A stretch of 64,000 bases of DNA from Microcoleus sp. bin48.metabat.b7b8b9.023 (GCF_013299185.1 NZ_JAAFKG010000001.1:240507-304506); one strand, 5' to 3'. Shown: positions 54,801 to 63,083, numbered from the stretch's first letter. Made by a program: numbers and translations. Notes: generated from the sequence alone by a model not told the origin.

Positions 54801-55377
54801 GTTCGATCGATTTAATCGATTTGGCAGCGACGGCGCTGCGAACTCCTAGTGCTGAGGCTAGGTGGGGAACTAAGGTATCAAAAAATTGTGTCCCCCCGGG
54901 CGAATTAGTACCTGCCAGAATGTCACCTAGCAAGTCTTCCTCTAATTGCGGGGAAGTGCTGGTGTTGGGAGGGTTGTCGTTAGGAGGGCTATCGGCATTT
55001 TGGTCGATCGAACCCTGGATGCTCAGACTAACGGTTTTGCTGGTGGAAGGCCCGACAAGAGGAGAAGAATTCACAGTTGGGCGTTGTTGCTGGGCTAAGA
55101 ATAGATTGCAGCCAATACCTAACAGTTTACCCAAGAAGCTGTCTGCGATCGCCAACAGATTTGAGTGGGGAAAAATCAACAAGTTTTTCCTAATTTTCAA
55201 TCTCGCAGATAAATCTGGCTGTAATTCTGCCAACTGCGGTTGCTCTTCGGCAGTTGGCAGACTGGGATGCCTTCGGTGCCACTTGAGATAAATCGCGATC
55301 GCGAAGACTAGAGTCGCTGATAATCCCAGAAGGTATGCAAGAATCTCAAAGTAAAAAAATAAATCTAGCTCGAACAT
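51838..55377 (-). CDS. GAF-PAS-GGDEF-EAL cyclic-di-GMP signalling protein
   Basis: 1179 residues. N-terminal membrane helix (ILAYLLGLSATLVFAIAIYL, 12-31), a low-complexity linker, GAF about 155-310, three PAS/PAC modules about 320-690 (MPAVTYISPLN, ILPVGIFRADAAGYCLYVNE, AIEGIFQTTPDGRYLSANPA), GGDEF about 700-890 with RLGGDEFAILLE, and EAL about 910-1165 with FEALLRWYHP. Both active-site motifs look intact, so synthesis and hydrolysis of c-di-GMP are both possible. The GGDEF domain is unusual in having about 60 extra residues after ASIGIV. It is on the minus strand, away from the next gene. STRR repeats precede it downstream. Confidence 0.93.
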   Translation of the reverse strand: MFELDLFFYFEILAYLLGLSATLVFAIAIYLKWHRRHPSLPTAEEQPQLAELQPDLSARLKIRKNLLIFPHSNLLAIADSFLGKLLGIGCNLFLAQQQRPTVNSSPLVGPSTSKTVSLSIQGSIDQNADSPPNDNPPNTSTSPQLEEDLLGDILAGTNSPGGTQFFDTLVPHLASALGVRSAVAAKSIKSIERADLTPDKLQVISFWSDGQPQPNFECNTANTPEALVFEQGMYSCPDRLLETFPEDRRTIVTGSRSFLGILLKNSYGEPLGIICIFHDRPLLEAHLGKFELIISIFAGRAAAELERQRLEAALCTVEAKYCALVEQMPAVTYISPLNRSAAKLYISPQIETFLGYSVAEWKADPDLWLKLVHPEDRDRVLVENATQKFTDGEDIFSDGPLVSEYRAIARNGRIVWFRDRAIAVRDRASNSVILQGAMFDITETKIAASALLESEYRYYTLAKILPVGIFRADAAGYCLYVNERFLEMAGLTAPKALGEGWAQSLHPEDRDRILNQWYRAVTDKLPCKLEYRFCNGDLTTWVFWQAVPEIGNNGAVLGYLGTLTDISNRKQAEFALQQAEEKYRSIFENAIEGIFQTTPDGRYLSANPALARIYGYESATQLIANIHDIERQLYLDPNRRVEFLGAIEKHGSVSEFESQVYRADGTTIWVSENGRAVRDAGGNLLYYEGTVEDITLRKIAEEKLVHDALHDTLTGLPNRALFMDRLGHAIELSKRRPEVLFAVLFIDLDRFKVVNDSLGHLVGDRLLIAIAQRLEICLRAGDTVARLGGDEFAILLENIKNTDDAIHIAERVQAELAEPFYLNEYQVFSSASIGIVCSGLPQDPNNFSEFSSPGNLGNVDLETALCFLSPDSTVPAPFRILYDRPEELLRDADAAMYHAKGLGKARHEVFDLSMHTRAVALLQLENDLRRALDSQEFQLYYQPIVSLTSGRISGFEALLRWYHPERGLVAPGEFILVAEETKLIVPIGWWMMRSACCQIHQWHEKFPANPPLTVSVNLSNEQFKQPDLIDRIREILQETHLDPRTLKLEITEGVIVDNAESAAAILSQLKNLEIELYIDDFGTGYSSLSRLHTFPTDALKIDRAFVSRMTEDEGNEAIVETILILARHLGMDAIAEGIETIEQLNLLRALQCEYGQGYFFSKPVDTITATGLIESQPQW

Positions 55378-55642
55378 CGATTAGCACCGCTCGACAATTA
55401 TAGTAGTTACCAGAAAGAATTGGTTTAAAGCCGGAATCCCGATCGGGAGAAATTAAAATCAGATTATTCATCACTCCAATCCTCGGACTTCGAGATAGAG
55501 GTAGCTGTCCCAAGTCAACTGTCAATTGTCAGTTGAATTAAAGCCAGTCTATATTATTAAAAATAACTAAGTATCGTCACGGATGAGTAACGAATACAAG
55601 GTAGGATTGGAGGTGAAGGCGAAAATAGAGTTAATACCCCTG
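55378..55642. other. Intergenic region with dispersed sequence and STRR motif
   Basis: 55445-55484 repeats the 40-base stretch found at 15761-15800. A short CAACTGTCAATTGTCAGTTG follows at about 55519-55538. The divergent genes probably have their promoters here. No gene is called. Confidence 0.45.
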
Positions 55643-56650
55643 ATGAAAGCGATCGTTTTTGAAACTCCCGGAAGCCCATCCGTATTGAAACTGCAAGATA
55701 TCTCAGTCCCTACTATACAAACAGAAACAGAAGTTTTGGTAAGGTTGCGGGCGGCAGGCATCAATCCGATAGATACTAAGTTGCGATCGCGCGGCACATT
55801 TTACCCCGAGAAAACTCCTCACGTTTTGGGGTGCGACGGTGCTGGAGTGGTAGAAGCTGTCGGTGCTGCTGTGCAGAGTGTCCAAGTCGGAGACGAGGTT
55901 TTTTTCTGCCACGGGGGTTTAGGCGGGTCGATCGGTACTTACGCTGAGTTTGCCGTTGTAGACGAACGTTTTCTCGCCATCAAGCCTGCTGCTTTAAGTT
56001 TTGTTGAGGCGGCGGCTGCACCCTTAGTTCTAATTACAGCATGGGAGTCGCTTTACGATCGAGGGCGCTTGCAAGCCGGCCAAAAAGTGCTGATTTTAGC
56101 AGGTGCAGGCGGTGTGGGCCACGTCGCGGTACAGTTGGCTGCATTGCAGGGTGCTGAGGTTTGCACTACTGTTAGTTCCGAAGCAAAAGCCGAGTTTGTA
56201 CGGCAGTTAGGTGCAGATTCAGTTATTTTATACAAAAATACCGATGTTGTCGATCGGGTTTTGGCTTGGACTGAGGGCCAAGGAGTTGATTTGGCTTTTG
56301 ATACAGTCGGGGGAGAAACTTTTTACCAAATTATTCCGGCTGTGAAGATTTACGGAGATTTGGTAACAATTTTGGAACCAGATCCGGCTTTGGGGAATTT
56401 GAAAACTGCGAGAATGCGGAATCTGCGGATCAGTCTGGAGTTAATGTTAACTCCGATGCTGCAAAATCTGGTGGAGGAACAGCAACAGCAGGCGAAGATT
56501 TTGCAGCAGTGTGCTCGTTTGTGCGATCGTAATTTGCTCAAAATTCACGTCAGCCAAACTTTCCCGCTAGAACAAGCTCAAGCTGCCCATGAGTTGTTAG
56601 AAACAGGCTCAGTAACGGGTAAAATAGTGCTTGAAATTGCGGCCGATTGA
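55643..56650 (+). CDS. MDR-family zinc-free quinone oxidoreductase
   Basis: 335 residues from ATG 55643 (MKAIVFETPGSPSVLKL), the family-typical start; a longer frame from ATG 55583 adds 20 residues. GroES-like fold first (RLRAAGINPIDTKLRSRG, VLGCDGAGVVEAVG), then the Rossmann NADPH site LILAGAGGVGHVAVQLAAL. The structural zinc cysteines and catalytic zinc ligands of alcohol dehydrogenases are absent, which fits the quinone oxidoreductase/zeta-crystallin group. It reduces quinones or similar alpha,beta-unsaturated carbonyls with NADPH. The last helix ends VTGKIVLEIAAD. Alone, between a signalling gene and the CHAT module. Confidence 0.88.
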   Translation: MKAIVFETPGSPSVLKLQDISVPTIQTETEVLVRLRAAGINPIDTKLRSRGTFYPEKTPHVLGCDGAGVVEAVGAAVQSVQVGDEVFFCHGGLGGSIGTYAEFAVVDERFLAIKPAALSFVEAAAAPLVLITAWESLYDRGRLQAGQKVLILAGAGGVGHVAVQLAALQGAEVCTTVSSEAKAEFVRQLGADSVILYKNTDVVDRVLAWTEGQGVDLAFDTVGGETFYQIIPAVKIYGDLVTILEPDPALGNLKTARMRNLRISLELMLTPMLQNLVEEQQQQAKILQQCARLCDRNLLKIHVSQTFPLEQAQAAHELLETGSVTGKIVLEIAAD

Positions 56651-56685
56651 GATTGCCGCTGAATCGAATTCTGCCAGGATCGACC

Positions 56686-56757
56686 TTGGGCTTCAGCCCT
56701 CCGGGTACGTTGTTGGGCTTCAGCCCTCCGGGTACGTTGTTGGGCTTCAGCCCTCTT
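56686..56757. repeat. Three tandem units containing GGGCTTCAGCCC
   Basis: Units of 27 bases, TTGGGCTTCAGCCCTCCGGG followed by TACGTTG, repeated nearly three times (third truncated at CTCTTAA). Each unit carries the hairpin GGGCTTCAGCCC. GGGCTAAAGCCC variants occur near 10403 and 11875. Confidence 0.75.
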
Positions 56758-56764
56758 AATTTAA

Positions 56765-56814
56765 ATGCTTATACAAGCTACCAGTCATACCTCATCTTTT
56801 TGAAAAAGGCTATA
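56765..56814. repeat. Solo end of the hairpin-ended repeat family
   Basis: GCTTATACAAGCTACCAGTC then ATACCTCATCTTTTTGAAAA and AGGCTATA. It corresponds to one terminus of the family at 4264-4386 and shares the TATAAGCTGTCAGTC-like piece with 4655-4670. It lies directly before the CHAT gene. Confidence 0.6.
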
Positions 56815-56849
56815 CAATAAAAAAAATCAACCGCCTCACCATCTCACCA

Positions 56850-59800
56850 ATGTTAGATAAAATCTGGCGATTTCTCAAACAATTAATTCAGCGGATATTA
56901 CGGGTTTTTGGCAAAGATTCTTACCCCCCCCTAACCCCCCCCTTGCTAAGGGGGGGGAACAAGAGAGAAAATCCTGCTTCCCCCCTTAGCAAGGGGGGAC
57001 TGAGGGGGGTTCTTCCAACTTTGACAGATGCGGAATACGAGGCGAAGTTGATGGAACTTCTCGAAGGGGTGAATCAGGGCTGGGGAAGAGGCGGTGTTGC
57101 GGAATTCTTAATCGCAAAAGAAATTAAAAATGGTGATTTGGCGGCTTGGTTGCGGAGGTTTGGGGTGCGATCGTTGGAGGGCGCGCAGGGGAGTACAGCG
57201 TCTACGGATGCGGTGGTATCGCTTCAGGAATTGGCGCGCAGGTTGGAGTTGTTGGGTAGGGTTGCGGGTGGGGAATTGGGAGAGGTGGCGGGGAATGTTG
57301 GTAGGGAGATTTTGGTTGAGTTTCCGCTAGTTTTGGGTGAGGGGGGTGAGGATGTTGATGGAGAGGCTGAGGCTTGGAAAAAGCGAGGTGATGAGAAATT
57401 AGATTTAGGGGATTTTGAAGGGGCGATCGCTTCTTATGACAAAGCCTTAGAAATTAAACTAGATTATAACGCAGCCTGGAACAATCGGGGAAATGCACTG
57501 AATAATTTAGGCAGGCTAGAAGAAGCTATCGCCTCCTACGACAAAGTCTTAGAAATTAAACCAAATGATCACGTAGTCTGGAGAAATCGGGGCATTGCAC
57601 TGGGTAATTTAGGCAGAGTAGAAGAATCGATTACCTCCTACGACAAAGCCTTAGAATTCAAACCAGATGACCACGAAGCCTGGTACAATCGGGGAATTGA
57701 CCTGGGTAATTTAGGTAGGTTTGAAGATGCGATCGCCTCCTACGACAAAGCCTTAGAATTTAAATCAGATTTTCACGAAGCCTGGTACAATCGGGGCATA
57801 GCACTGCATAATTTAGGCAGGCTAGAAGAAGCGATCACCTCCTGCGACAAAGTCTTAGAATTCAAACCAGATTATCACGAAGCCTGGTACAATCGGGGCA
57901 TTGCACTGAGTAGTTTAGGCAGGCTAGAAGAAGCGATCACCTCCTACGACAAAGTCTTAGAATTCAAACCAGATTATCACGAACTCTGGGACAATCGGGG
58001 CATTATACTTTGTAATAATTTAAAAAAATATGAAGAGGCGATTGCCTCTCACGACAAAGCCTTAGAAATTAAACCAGATGATCACGTTGCCTGGTTCGGT
58101 CGCGGCAATGCACTGGTTAATTTAGGCAGGATTGAAGAAGCGATCGCCTCCTACGACAAAGCCTTAGAATTCAAACCAGATTTTCATGTTTCCTGGAACA
58201 ATCGGGGCATTGCACTGGGTAATTTAGGCAGAGTAGAAGAATCGATTACCTCCTACGATAAAGCCTTAGAATTTAAACCAGATGACCATGAAGCCTGGTT
58301 CAGTCGGGGCATTGCACTGGGTAATTTAGGCAGATTTGAAGATGCGATCGCCTCCTACGACAAAGGCTTAGAATTCAAACCAGATGATGAAGCTGCCTGG
58401 TACAATCGGGGCATTGCACTGCGTAATTTAGGCAGATTTGAAGATGCGATCGCCTCCTTCGACAAAGCCTTAAAAATTAAACCAGATTTACACGAACCCT
58501 GGTACGCTAGGGGCATCATACTGAGTAATTTAGGCAGGATTGAAGAGTCGATCGCCTCCTACGACAAAGCCTTAGAATTCAAACCAGATAAACACGAAGC
58601 CTGGAGCAATCGGGGGAGTGCACTGGGTAATTTAGGCAGGCATGAAGATGCGATCACCTCCTTTGACAAAGCTTTAGAAATCAAACCAGATTTACACGAA
58701 GCTTGGTTGAATCGGGGCAATGCAGTCAGCAACACATCTAAACATAACCAGCTAGTTTATGAACTATTACAAGCAAAATTCCCTAAATCTCCACCAGTAA
58801 CTAGAACTCTTTTAACTCACAAGCTGACACAGCGCGGCTATGAAGGAGAAGTATTAACATTACAAGCAGGCTTAGAATATTGCCAACAAAATACCCACCC
58901 CGAAGGATATGGAGAACTGCATCAAGCACTAGGAAACGCCCACTATAGTCGCGGAAAACTCAATTCTTCCTACACCTATTGGAATAAAGCCGCCAATAGC
59001 TACAACGAAGCCCTCACAACTCTAACCAAAGATGCTTTCCTGAAACTGCATCTAGAAGTTTTGCAGAAATTAATCAGAACTTTAGTCAACCGGAAAGAAA
59101 CCAAACAAGCAAATAAATTACGACGAGATGCCACCGATTTATTGCAGCGCTTGCTGACACAGCAAAACTATTCCCAACTCACCCAACAGCAACTCACTGA
59201 CAAATTAGTTAGCTTTGAACAATTAACCGTAAATATATTCATCCAATCCGGGCAGTTTACCGAAGCCTTAATAACAGCAGAAACTGATAAAAATGTCTGC
59301 CTATCTTGGCTGCTGGATGCCTTGCCAATTCCCGATTACCAAACAGAAGAGACAGTCACTCACGCCCAAATTCAGCAACTCCTCAATCCCACAACTGCCG
59401 CGATTTACTGGCATCTCAGCGACGCATCCCTGACAACATTCATCATTAAATCCGATGGCTTGTTGTCTCCCGAAACCTGTTTCAGCGATTCTCCCGATGA
59501 ATTGGAAAAATGGGTGAAGGAGTGGAATCAACAATACACCGATTATCAATCTAAGGAGAAAACAAGTCAAGTAAATCATCCTTGGCGTGCGGGAATGCCA
59601 AGTAAATTTGCACAACTCAATGCAATCTTGAAAATTGATGTAATTGAACAGCAATTAGAGGGGATTACGGAGTTGATTTTGATTCCGCACCGGGACTTGC
59701 ACCGCTTCCCAATTCATGCTTTGTTTAGTCGGGATTTTGTGGTGAGTTATTTGCCTAGCGCCGCCGTTGGGATTAGTTTGCAACATCGGTTTACTGGAAT

Positions 59801-61136
59801 CTCTCGCTTATCTCCAAGTCTAGATCCCCCTAAATCCCCCTTAAGAAGGGGGACTTTGAGTGCACCAATCTCCTCCCCACAAACCGAGACTTTGAATGCA
59901 CCAATCTCTCCGGCACAAACCGAGACTTTAAATACTCTTGTCCCCCCCTTCTTAAGGGGGGCTAGGGGGGATCGAAGCCTTGAAAACCAACCCGAAATCT
60001 CTCCCTTACCTCCAAATCTAGATCTCCCTAAATCCTCGACTACCTCCTGGGCTCCTACCCCCCCCAACCCCCCCCTTGCTAAGGGGGGGGCTAAAGAGAA
60101 TACTCCAGTTTCTCCCTCAAAAACCGAGACTTTGAACACTCTTGTCCCCTCCTTCTTAAGGGGGGTTAGGGGGGATCAAAGCCTTGAAAACCCACCCGAA
60201 ATCTCTCACTTACCTCCAAATCTAGATCCCCCTAAATCCTCGACTACCTCCTGGGCTCCTACCCCCCCCAACCCCCCCCTTGCTAAGGGGGGGGCTAAAG
60301 AGAATACTTCAGTTTCTCCCTCACAAACTGAGACTTTGAACACTCTTGTCCCCCCCTTAGCAAGGGGGGTTAGGGGGGTTCTTTCCATCCTCAGCATCGA
60401 AAATCCCCACAGCGTAATTACCGATAAAAACGGCCAACCAAAAAGACTCGCCCCTCTCCCCGCCGCCGAAATCGAATCGGAAATTATTTGCCGAATGTTC
60501 GACAATTCCACTCGACTCGAAGAAGACGCAGCCACTCTCGAAGAAGTCGAAAGATTGTTGCAACAACCACACAATATTTTTCACTTTACGGGCCACGGCA
60601 GCTATAATTTTGATACGCCCCTAGAATCAACTTTATACCTCAGCAACACCCACCGATTAACAGTCAGAGAAATCATCAAACATAACCTCAGCAACTACGA
60701 ATTAATCTGCCTTCCCGCCTGCGAAACCGCCTTGACAGACAAACAAACAATTCTCGCCGAATATGTAGGATTAACTAGCGGTTTTATGCGCGCGGGAGTT
60801 GGCTGTGTCGTCAGTACCCTATGGCCCATAGAATCTGGTGCGAGTACCTTATTAATGATTTATTTTTACCAACGGTGGCGAGAAGCCGGCGATTCTCTAC
60901 CCGTGGCTTTAGCAAATGCTCAAAAATGGCTGCGAGAAGCCACCCGCGAGGATTTAGCAGCCTGGTATCAAGGGGAAATTGACAAGATTTCCGAAAACAG
61001 CGCCGAACTTTCTGAAGTTGAATTTATGCTAAGCCGATTCTTTAACAGGAATCGCCAAGCATTAGCTACAATGGAATTAGACCCACCTTATCAGCATCCC
61101 TACTACTGGGCTGCTTTCACCATCACCGGATTATGA
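56850..61136 (+). CDS. TPR-CHAT caspase-like protein with in-frame repeat-derived segments
   Basis: 1428 residues. After an amphipathic start, residues 25-55 are repeat-derived (see 56923-57011). A conserved-looking helical region follows at 60-165, then 13 near-identical 34-residue TPR units plus a partial one (about 174-630; pattern WYNRGIALGNLGRxEEAI), an unassigned helical region about 640-860, and a CHAT domain about 870-1428. The CHAT catalytic pair is H1249 (FTGHGSY) and C1291 (LPACETAL), both present. Residues about 991-1177 are a 187-residue insert made of dispersed palindromic repeats, in frame. CHAT proteases cleave partner proteins when TPR or other sensors are triggered. The next gene overlaps by ATGA. 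Start at ATG 56850. Confidence 0.9.
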   Translation: MLDKIWRFLKQLIQRILRVFGKDSYPPLTPPLLRGGNKRENPASPLSKGGLRGVLPTLTDAEYEAKLMELLEGVNQGWGRGGVAEFLIAKEIKNGDLAAWLRRFGVRSLEGAQGSTASTDAVVSLQELARRLELLGRVAGGELGEVAGNVGREILVEFPLVLGEGGEDVDGEAEAWKKRGDEKLDLGDFEGAIASYDKALEIKLDYNAAWNNRGNALNNLGRLEEAIASYDKVLEIKPNDHVVWRNRGIALGNLGRVEESITSYDKALEFKPDDHEAWYNRGIDLGNLGRFEDAIASYDKALEFKSDFHEAWYNRGIALHNLGRLEEAITSCDKVLEFKPDYHEAWYNRGIALSSLGRLEEAITSYDKVLEFKPDYHELWDNRGIILCNNLKKYEEAIASHDKALEIKPDDHVAWFGRGNALVNLGRIEEAIASYDKALEFKPDFHVSWNNRGIALGNLGRVEESITSYDKALEFKPDDHEAWFSRGIALGNLGRFEDAIASYDKGLEFKPDDEAAWYNRGIALRNLGRFEDAIASFDKALKIKPDLHEPWYARGIILSNLGRIEESIASYDKALEFKPDKHEAWSNRGSALGNLGRHEDAITSFDKALEIKPDLHEAWLNRGNAVSNTSKHNQLVYELLQAKFPKSPPVTRTLLTHKLTQRGYEGEVLTLQAGLEYCQQNTHPEGYGELHQALGNAHYSRGKLNSSYTYWNKAANSYNEALTTLTKDAFLKLHLEVLQKLIRTLVNRKETKQANKLRRDATDLLQRLLTQQNYSQLTQQQLTDKLVSFEQLTVNIFIQSGQFTEALITAETDKNVCLSWLLDALPIPDYQTEETVTHAQIQQLLNPTTAAIYWHLSDASLTTFIIKSDGLLSPETCFSDSPDELEKWVKEWNQQYTDYQSKEKTSQVNHPWRAGMPSKFAQLNAILKIDVIEQQLEGITELILIPHRDLHRFPIHALFSRDFVVSYLPSAAVGISLQHRFTGISRLSPSLDPPKSPLRRGTLSAPISSPQTETLNAPISPAQTETLNTLVPPFLRGARGDRSLENQPEISPLPPNLDLPKSSTTSWAPTPPNPPLAKGGAKENTPVSPSKTETLNTLVPSFLRGVRGDQSLENPPEISHLPPNLDPPKSSTTSWAPTPPNPPLAKGGAKENTSVSPSQTETLNTLVPPLARGVRGVLSILSIENPHSVITDKNGQPKRLAPLPAAEIESEIICRMFDNSTRLEEDAATLEEVERLLQQPHNIFHFTGHGSYNFDTPLESTLYLSNTHRLTVREIIKHNLSNYELICLPACETALTDKQTILAEYVGLTSGFMRAGVGCVVSTLWPIESGASTLLMIYFYQRWREAGDSLPVALANAQKWLREATREDLAAWYQGEIDKISENSAELSEVEFMLSRFFNRNRQALATMELDPPYQHPYYWAAFTITGL
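56923..57011. repeat. In-frame palindromic repeat in the CHAT gene, N-terminal copy
   Basis: C-rich and G-rich blocks (CCCCCCCTAACCCCCCCC, TTGCTAAGGGGGGGG, CCCCCCTTAGCAAGGGGGG) form the same palindromic family as at 35347, 43363, 47811 and 63000. It encodes about 30 residues ending SPLSKGGLRGV. The frame is open through it and continues into the conserved part of the protein. Confidence 0.85.
57370..58740. repeat. Tandem 102-bp TPR repeats
   Basis: Thirteen units of 102 bases encode TPR units inside the CHAT gene. Units are very similar at the DNA level (for example AATTTAGGCAG and CCTCCTACGACAAAGCC recur in each), which indicates recent duplication or conversion. Copy number may vary between relatives. 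Confidence 0.9.
59820..60381. repeat. In-frame palindromic repeats in the CHAT gene, CHAT-domain copy
   Basis: 562 bases of GATCCCCCTAA-family palindromes with short linkers, including a tandem unit of 204 bases (68 codons) repeated from 59977 to 60181. All are in frame with the CHAT domain. They sit between the strand ending SAAVGISLQ and the strand LSIENPHS, where CHAT domains normally run without interruption. Confidence 0.88.
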
Positions 61137-61597
61137 AAGACTCGCAAGACGAAATTTTCAAAGCTTTTATTGTCGCCCTAGTCCAACAGACTGAACCTTT
61201 GCCCGCAGCCGTCCAATCAGAGTTCAATAAAATAGGTGAAACTCTAACAATTAGAGACATCGAGAGACTTGCTGAATTGCATCCACCTCTGCTAGTAGCA
61301 TATGAAGAAGCTGACACTTGGTTAGCGAATCATAGTGGCCAACGCAACAAAGGATTAGATGTTCTACCGAATGCTGAATCTGAAATAAACAACACTACTA
61401 ATATTGAAACTGATAACAGCGCTAGCGACATCAGCGATTTGACAAATTTACCAGAAATTATCGATCGCATCGAGGCAAAAGTCCAGCCGCGCGGCTTTAA
61501 AGCATTCCTCGGAAAAATTTTGCAAGCTGCGGACTCCGTGCAAGCAAGTCGAGATACAATCTTATTGTCGATCGCAGATGGTTTAGTTCATGAGTAA
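61133..61597 (+). CDS. Small protein encoded between CHAT protease and membrane protein
   Basis: 154 residues. Residues 1-62 are helical and leucine-rich (FKAFIVALVQQTEPLPAAVQ, EFNKIGETLTIRDIERLAEL), followed by an acidic Asn/Ser linker, then a helical C-terminal part (GFKAFLGKILQAADSVQASR). It overlaps the CHAT gene by 4 bases (ATGA) and the next gene by 8 bases, so all three are translationally coupled. I do not recognise the family. By position it may be an adaptor, or a cleavage target of the CHAT protease linking it to the membrane protein. Confidence 0.72.
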   Translation: MKDSQDEIFKAFIVALVQQTEPLPAAVQSEFNKIGETLTIRDIERLAELHPPLLVAYEEADTWLANHSGQRNKGLDVLPNAESEINNTTNIETDNSASDISDLTNLPEIIDRIEAKVQPRGFKAFLGKILQAADSVQASRDTILLSIADGLVHE

Positions 61598-62960
61598 CGA
61601 GAATTGGCTAATCTACCCGACTGTCGATTTGTTTGTCTACGATTTAGCAGACGGCATCGGGCAAAATGAGGACAAGATTAGCCAAAATCGCGCACAGTTT
61701 GGCAAAAAGATTCATGGCGACAAAATCTCTACGTCACAATTAGAAAGTCTCAAGCAAGCTGAAACAGAAACTGCTGAGTATATCGAATTACTGGGCGACA
61801 AAAAATTCGCAGCCTTTGAATCTCCCCTCGATGGCTACGCTTATCCCGTGAAAATCGGCGATACCTATGCGGCACAATTTGACTTGTCTGGAAAAATAGA
61901 ACCCGACGCAGACAAGAGATTTGCACCGAAAGAAATTGACTGTTTGGAATGGCTGCAACAACAGGTGATTTCCCGTGTCAATCCACCTACAACAATTGGT
62001 CAAAGTTGGCTGGTTTGGGGACAATTAACTGCTGATGACCAAGATGCTTTAACAACTGCTAAAAATTGCTATACTAAATTGAATTTATTCCCCAATCCTA
62101 AATGGGAAAGAGACTTAAAAGCCGAGGGTAAATTTTTAGATGCAAATTTTTATGAGTTGTGGCTACCACCGGGAGACAGAGGTAATATTAGCCAAAATTA
62201 TCATGTCTTAATTTGCTTGTTTCCTTACAATAACGGTCAAGCAATTGCCGATATTAGCAAGACTGTCGCCAAACTTTACGTGCATTTAATGCGATTGTTT
62301 GCCTTCCGCAATAAGGTAATCTGGGCTTACACTCAAAGCCGCCAACTTAAGGCTGATTTGAAGGATGCTGCGCGGACAATTCAACAAATTGTTACGCAAC
62401 TCCCACAACAGGTGAATGCGCCGAAAGTTGACCTGAAAGAATTGCAGCAAAGTTTGGTTGATGCCTTGACAATCTTCTCGGTTTATGCTAATTATATCAG
62501 CAGGTTGGAAGAGCAGGAAAATACAATCAAAACTAATCTGAAAAATTATAAGAGACGGCTGAAAACTATCGGTGAGAAGATGGACAATGACGTGGAAGCT
62601 TTTAAGTTTATGGCAAGTTTCAGCGATTTTGCGAAGGAAAAGTATGTTTGGCAAGTGGAAGCTGATAACAGGGGTTTGAGTGCGGGTTTGAGGTTGTTGG
62701 AAAATGCGATTCAGACGATTGAGGGGATTATTGAGATTGAGAGGGCTAAGAGCGATCGCACTTTGAATCTTACCATCGGCACTGTAGGCGTAGGAATTGC
62801 GACTAGCGGCGTAGCAGCCAGCGTCTATGCAGGCCAAATTAAACCTCCGCAAAATCCGATGGATGCGAATGCGGTTTTTGGGTTGAGTCTTGGTTTGGGA
62901 GTTGTTGCAGGGGTGTTGGGTGCGATCGCGATTAGGGCGATCGGCAAGAAACGGCGTTAA
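61590..62960 (+). CDS. Coiled-coil membrane protein with two C-terminal helices, putative CHAT effector
   Basis: 456 residues. N-terminal 230 residues are a mixed alpha/beta globular domain with no recognised family (SNENWLIYPTVDLFVYDLAD; SWLVWGQLTADDQDALT; YHVLICLFPYNNG). Residues about 245-390 form a long coiled coil. Two hydrophobic helices close the protein at about 391-414 and 430-452, joined by a short Pro-rich loop, with a basic tail IGKKRR. The coiled coil plus two terminal membrane helices resembles CorA-like or pore-forming layouts, though no GMN motif is present. It is coupled to the CHAT gene. I infer a membrane effector of the module. Complete; no frame break. Confidence 0.75.
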   Translation: MSNENWLIYPTVDLFVYDLADGIGQNEDKISQNRAQFGKKIHGDKISTSQLESLKQAETETAEYIELLGDKKFAAFESPLDGYAYPVKIGDTYAAQFDLSGKIEPDADKRFAPKEIDCLEWLQQQVISRVNPPTTIGQSWLVWGQLTADDQDALTTAKNCYTKLNLFPNPKWERDLKAEGKFLDANFYELWLPPGDRGNISQNYHVLICLFPYNNGQAIADISKTVAKLYVHLMRLFAFRNKVIWAYTQSRQLKADLKDAARTIQQIVTQLPQQVNAPKVDLKELQQSLVDALTIFSVYANYISRLEEQENTIKTNLKNYKRRLKTIGEKMDNDVEAFKFMASFSDFAKEKYVWQVEADNRGLSAGLRLLENAIQTIEGIIEIERAKSDRTLNLTIGTVGVGIATSGVAASVYAGQIKPPQNPMDANAVFGLSLGLGVVAGVLGAIAIRAIGKKRR

Positions 62961-62999
62961 AATAGTTGTAGGATTTACGCATTTCTAATCAGGGAACCA

Positions 63000-63083
63000 A
63001 TCCCCCCTAACCCCCCTTAGTAAGGGGGGGACAAGAGTTGTTCAAAGTCCCCCTTATTAAGGGGGATTTAGGGGGATCGAGAC
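63000..63083. repeat. GATCCCCCTAA-type palindromic repeat, copy 4
   Basis: ATCCCCCCTAACCCCCCTTA to TTTAGGGGGATCGAGAC, with internal GTAAGGGGGGG and CCCCCTTATTAAGGGGG. It lies after the 456-residue gene. A second small dispersed sequence (AAATCGCTTCTACACAAACG, with CGCCTGCGCGG) follows at 63112-63151. Confidence 0.75.

Noticed and set aside
57370..58740. Tandem repeats considered as a CRISPR-like array
   Set aside because: The 102-base units are coding TPRs in one open frame, without unique spacers.
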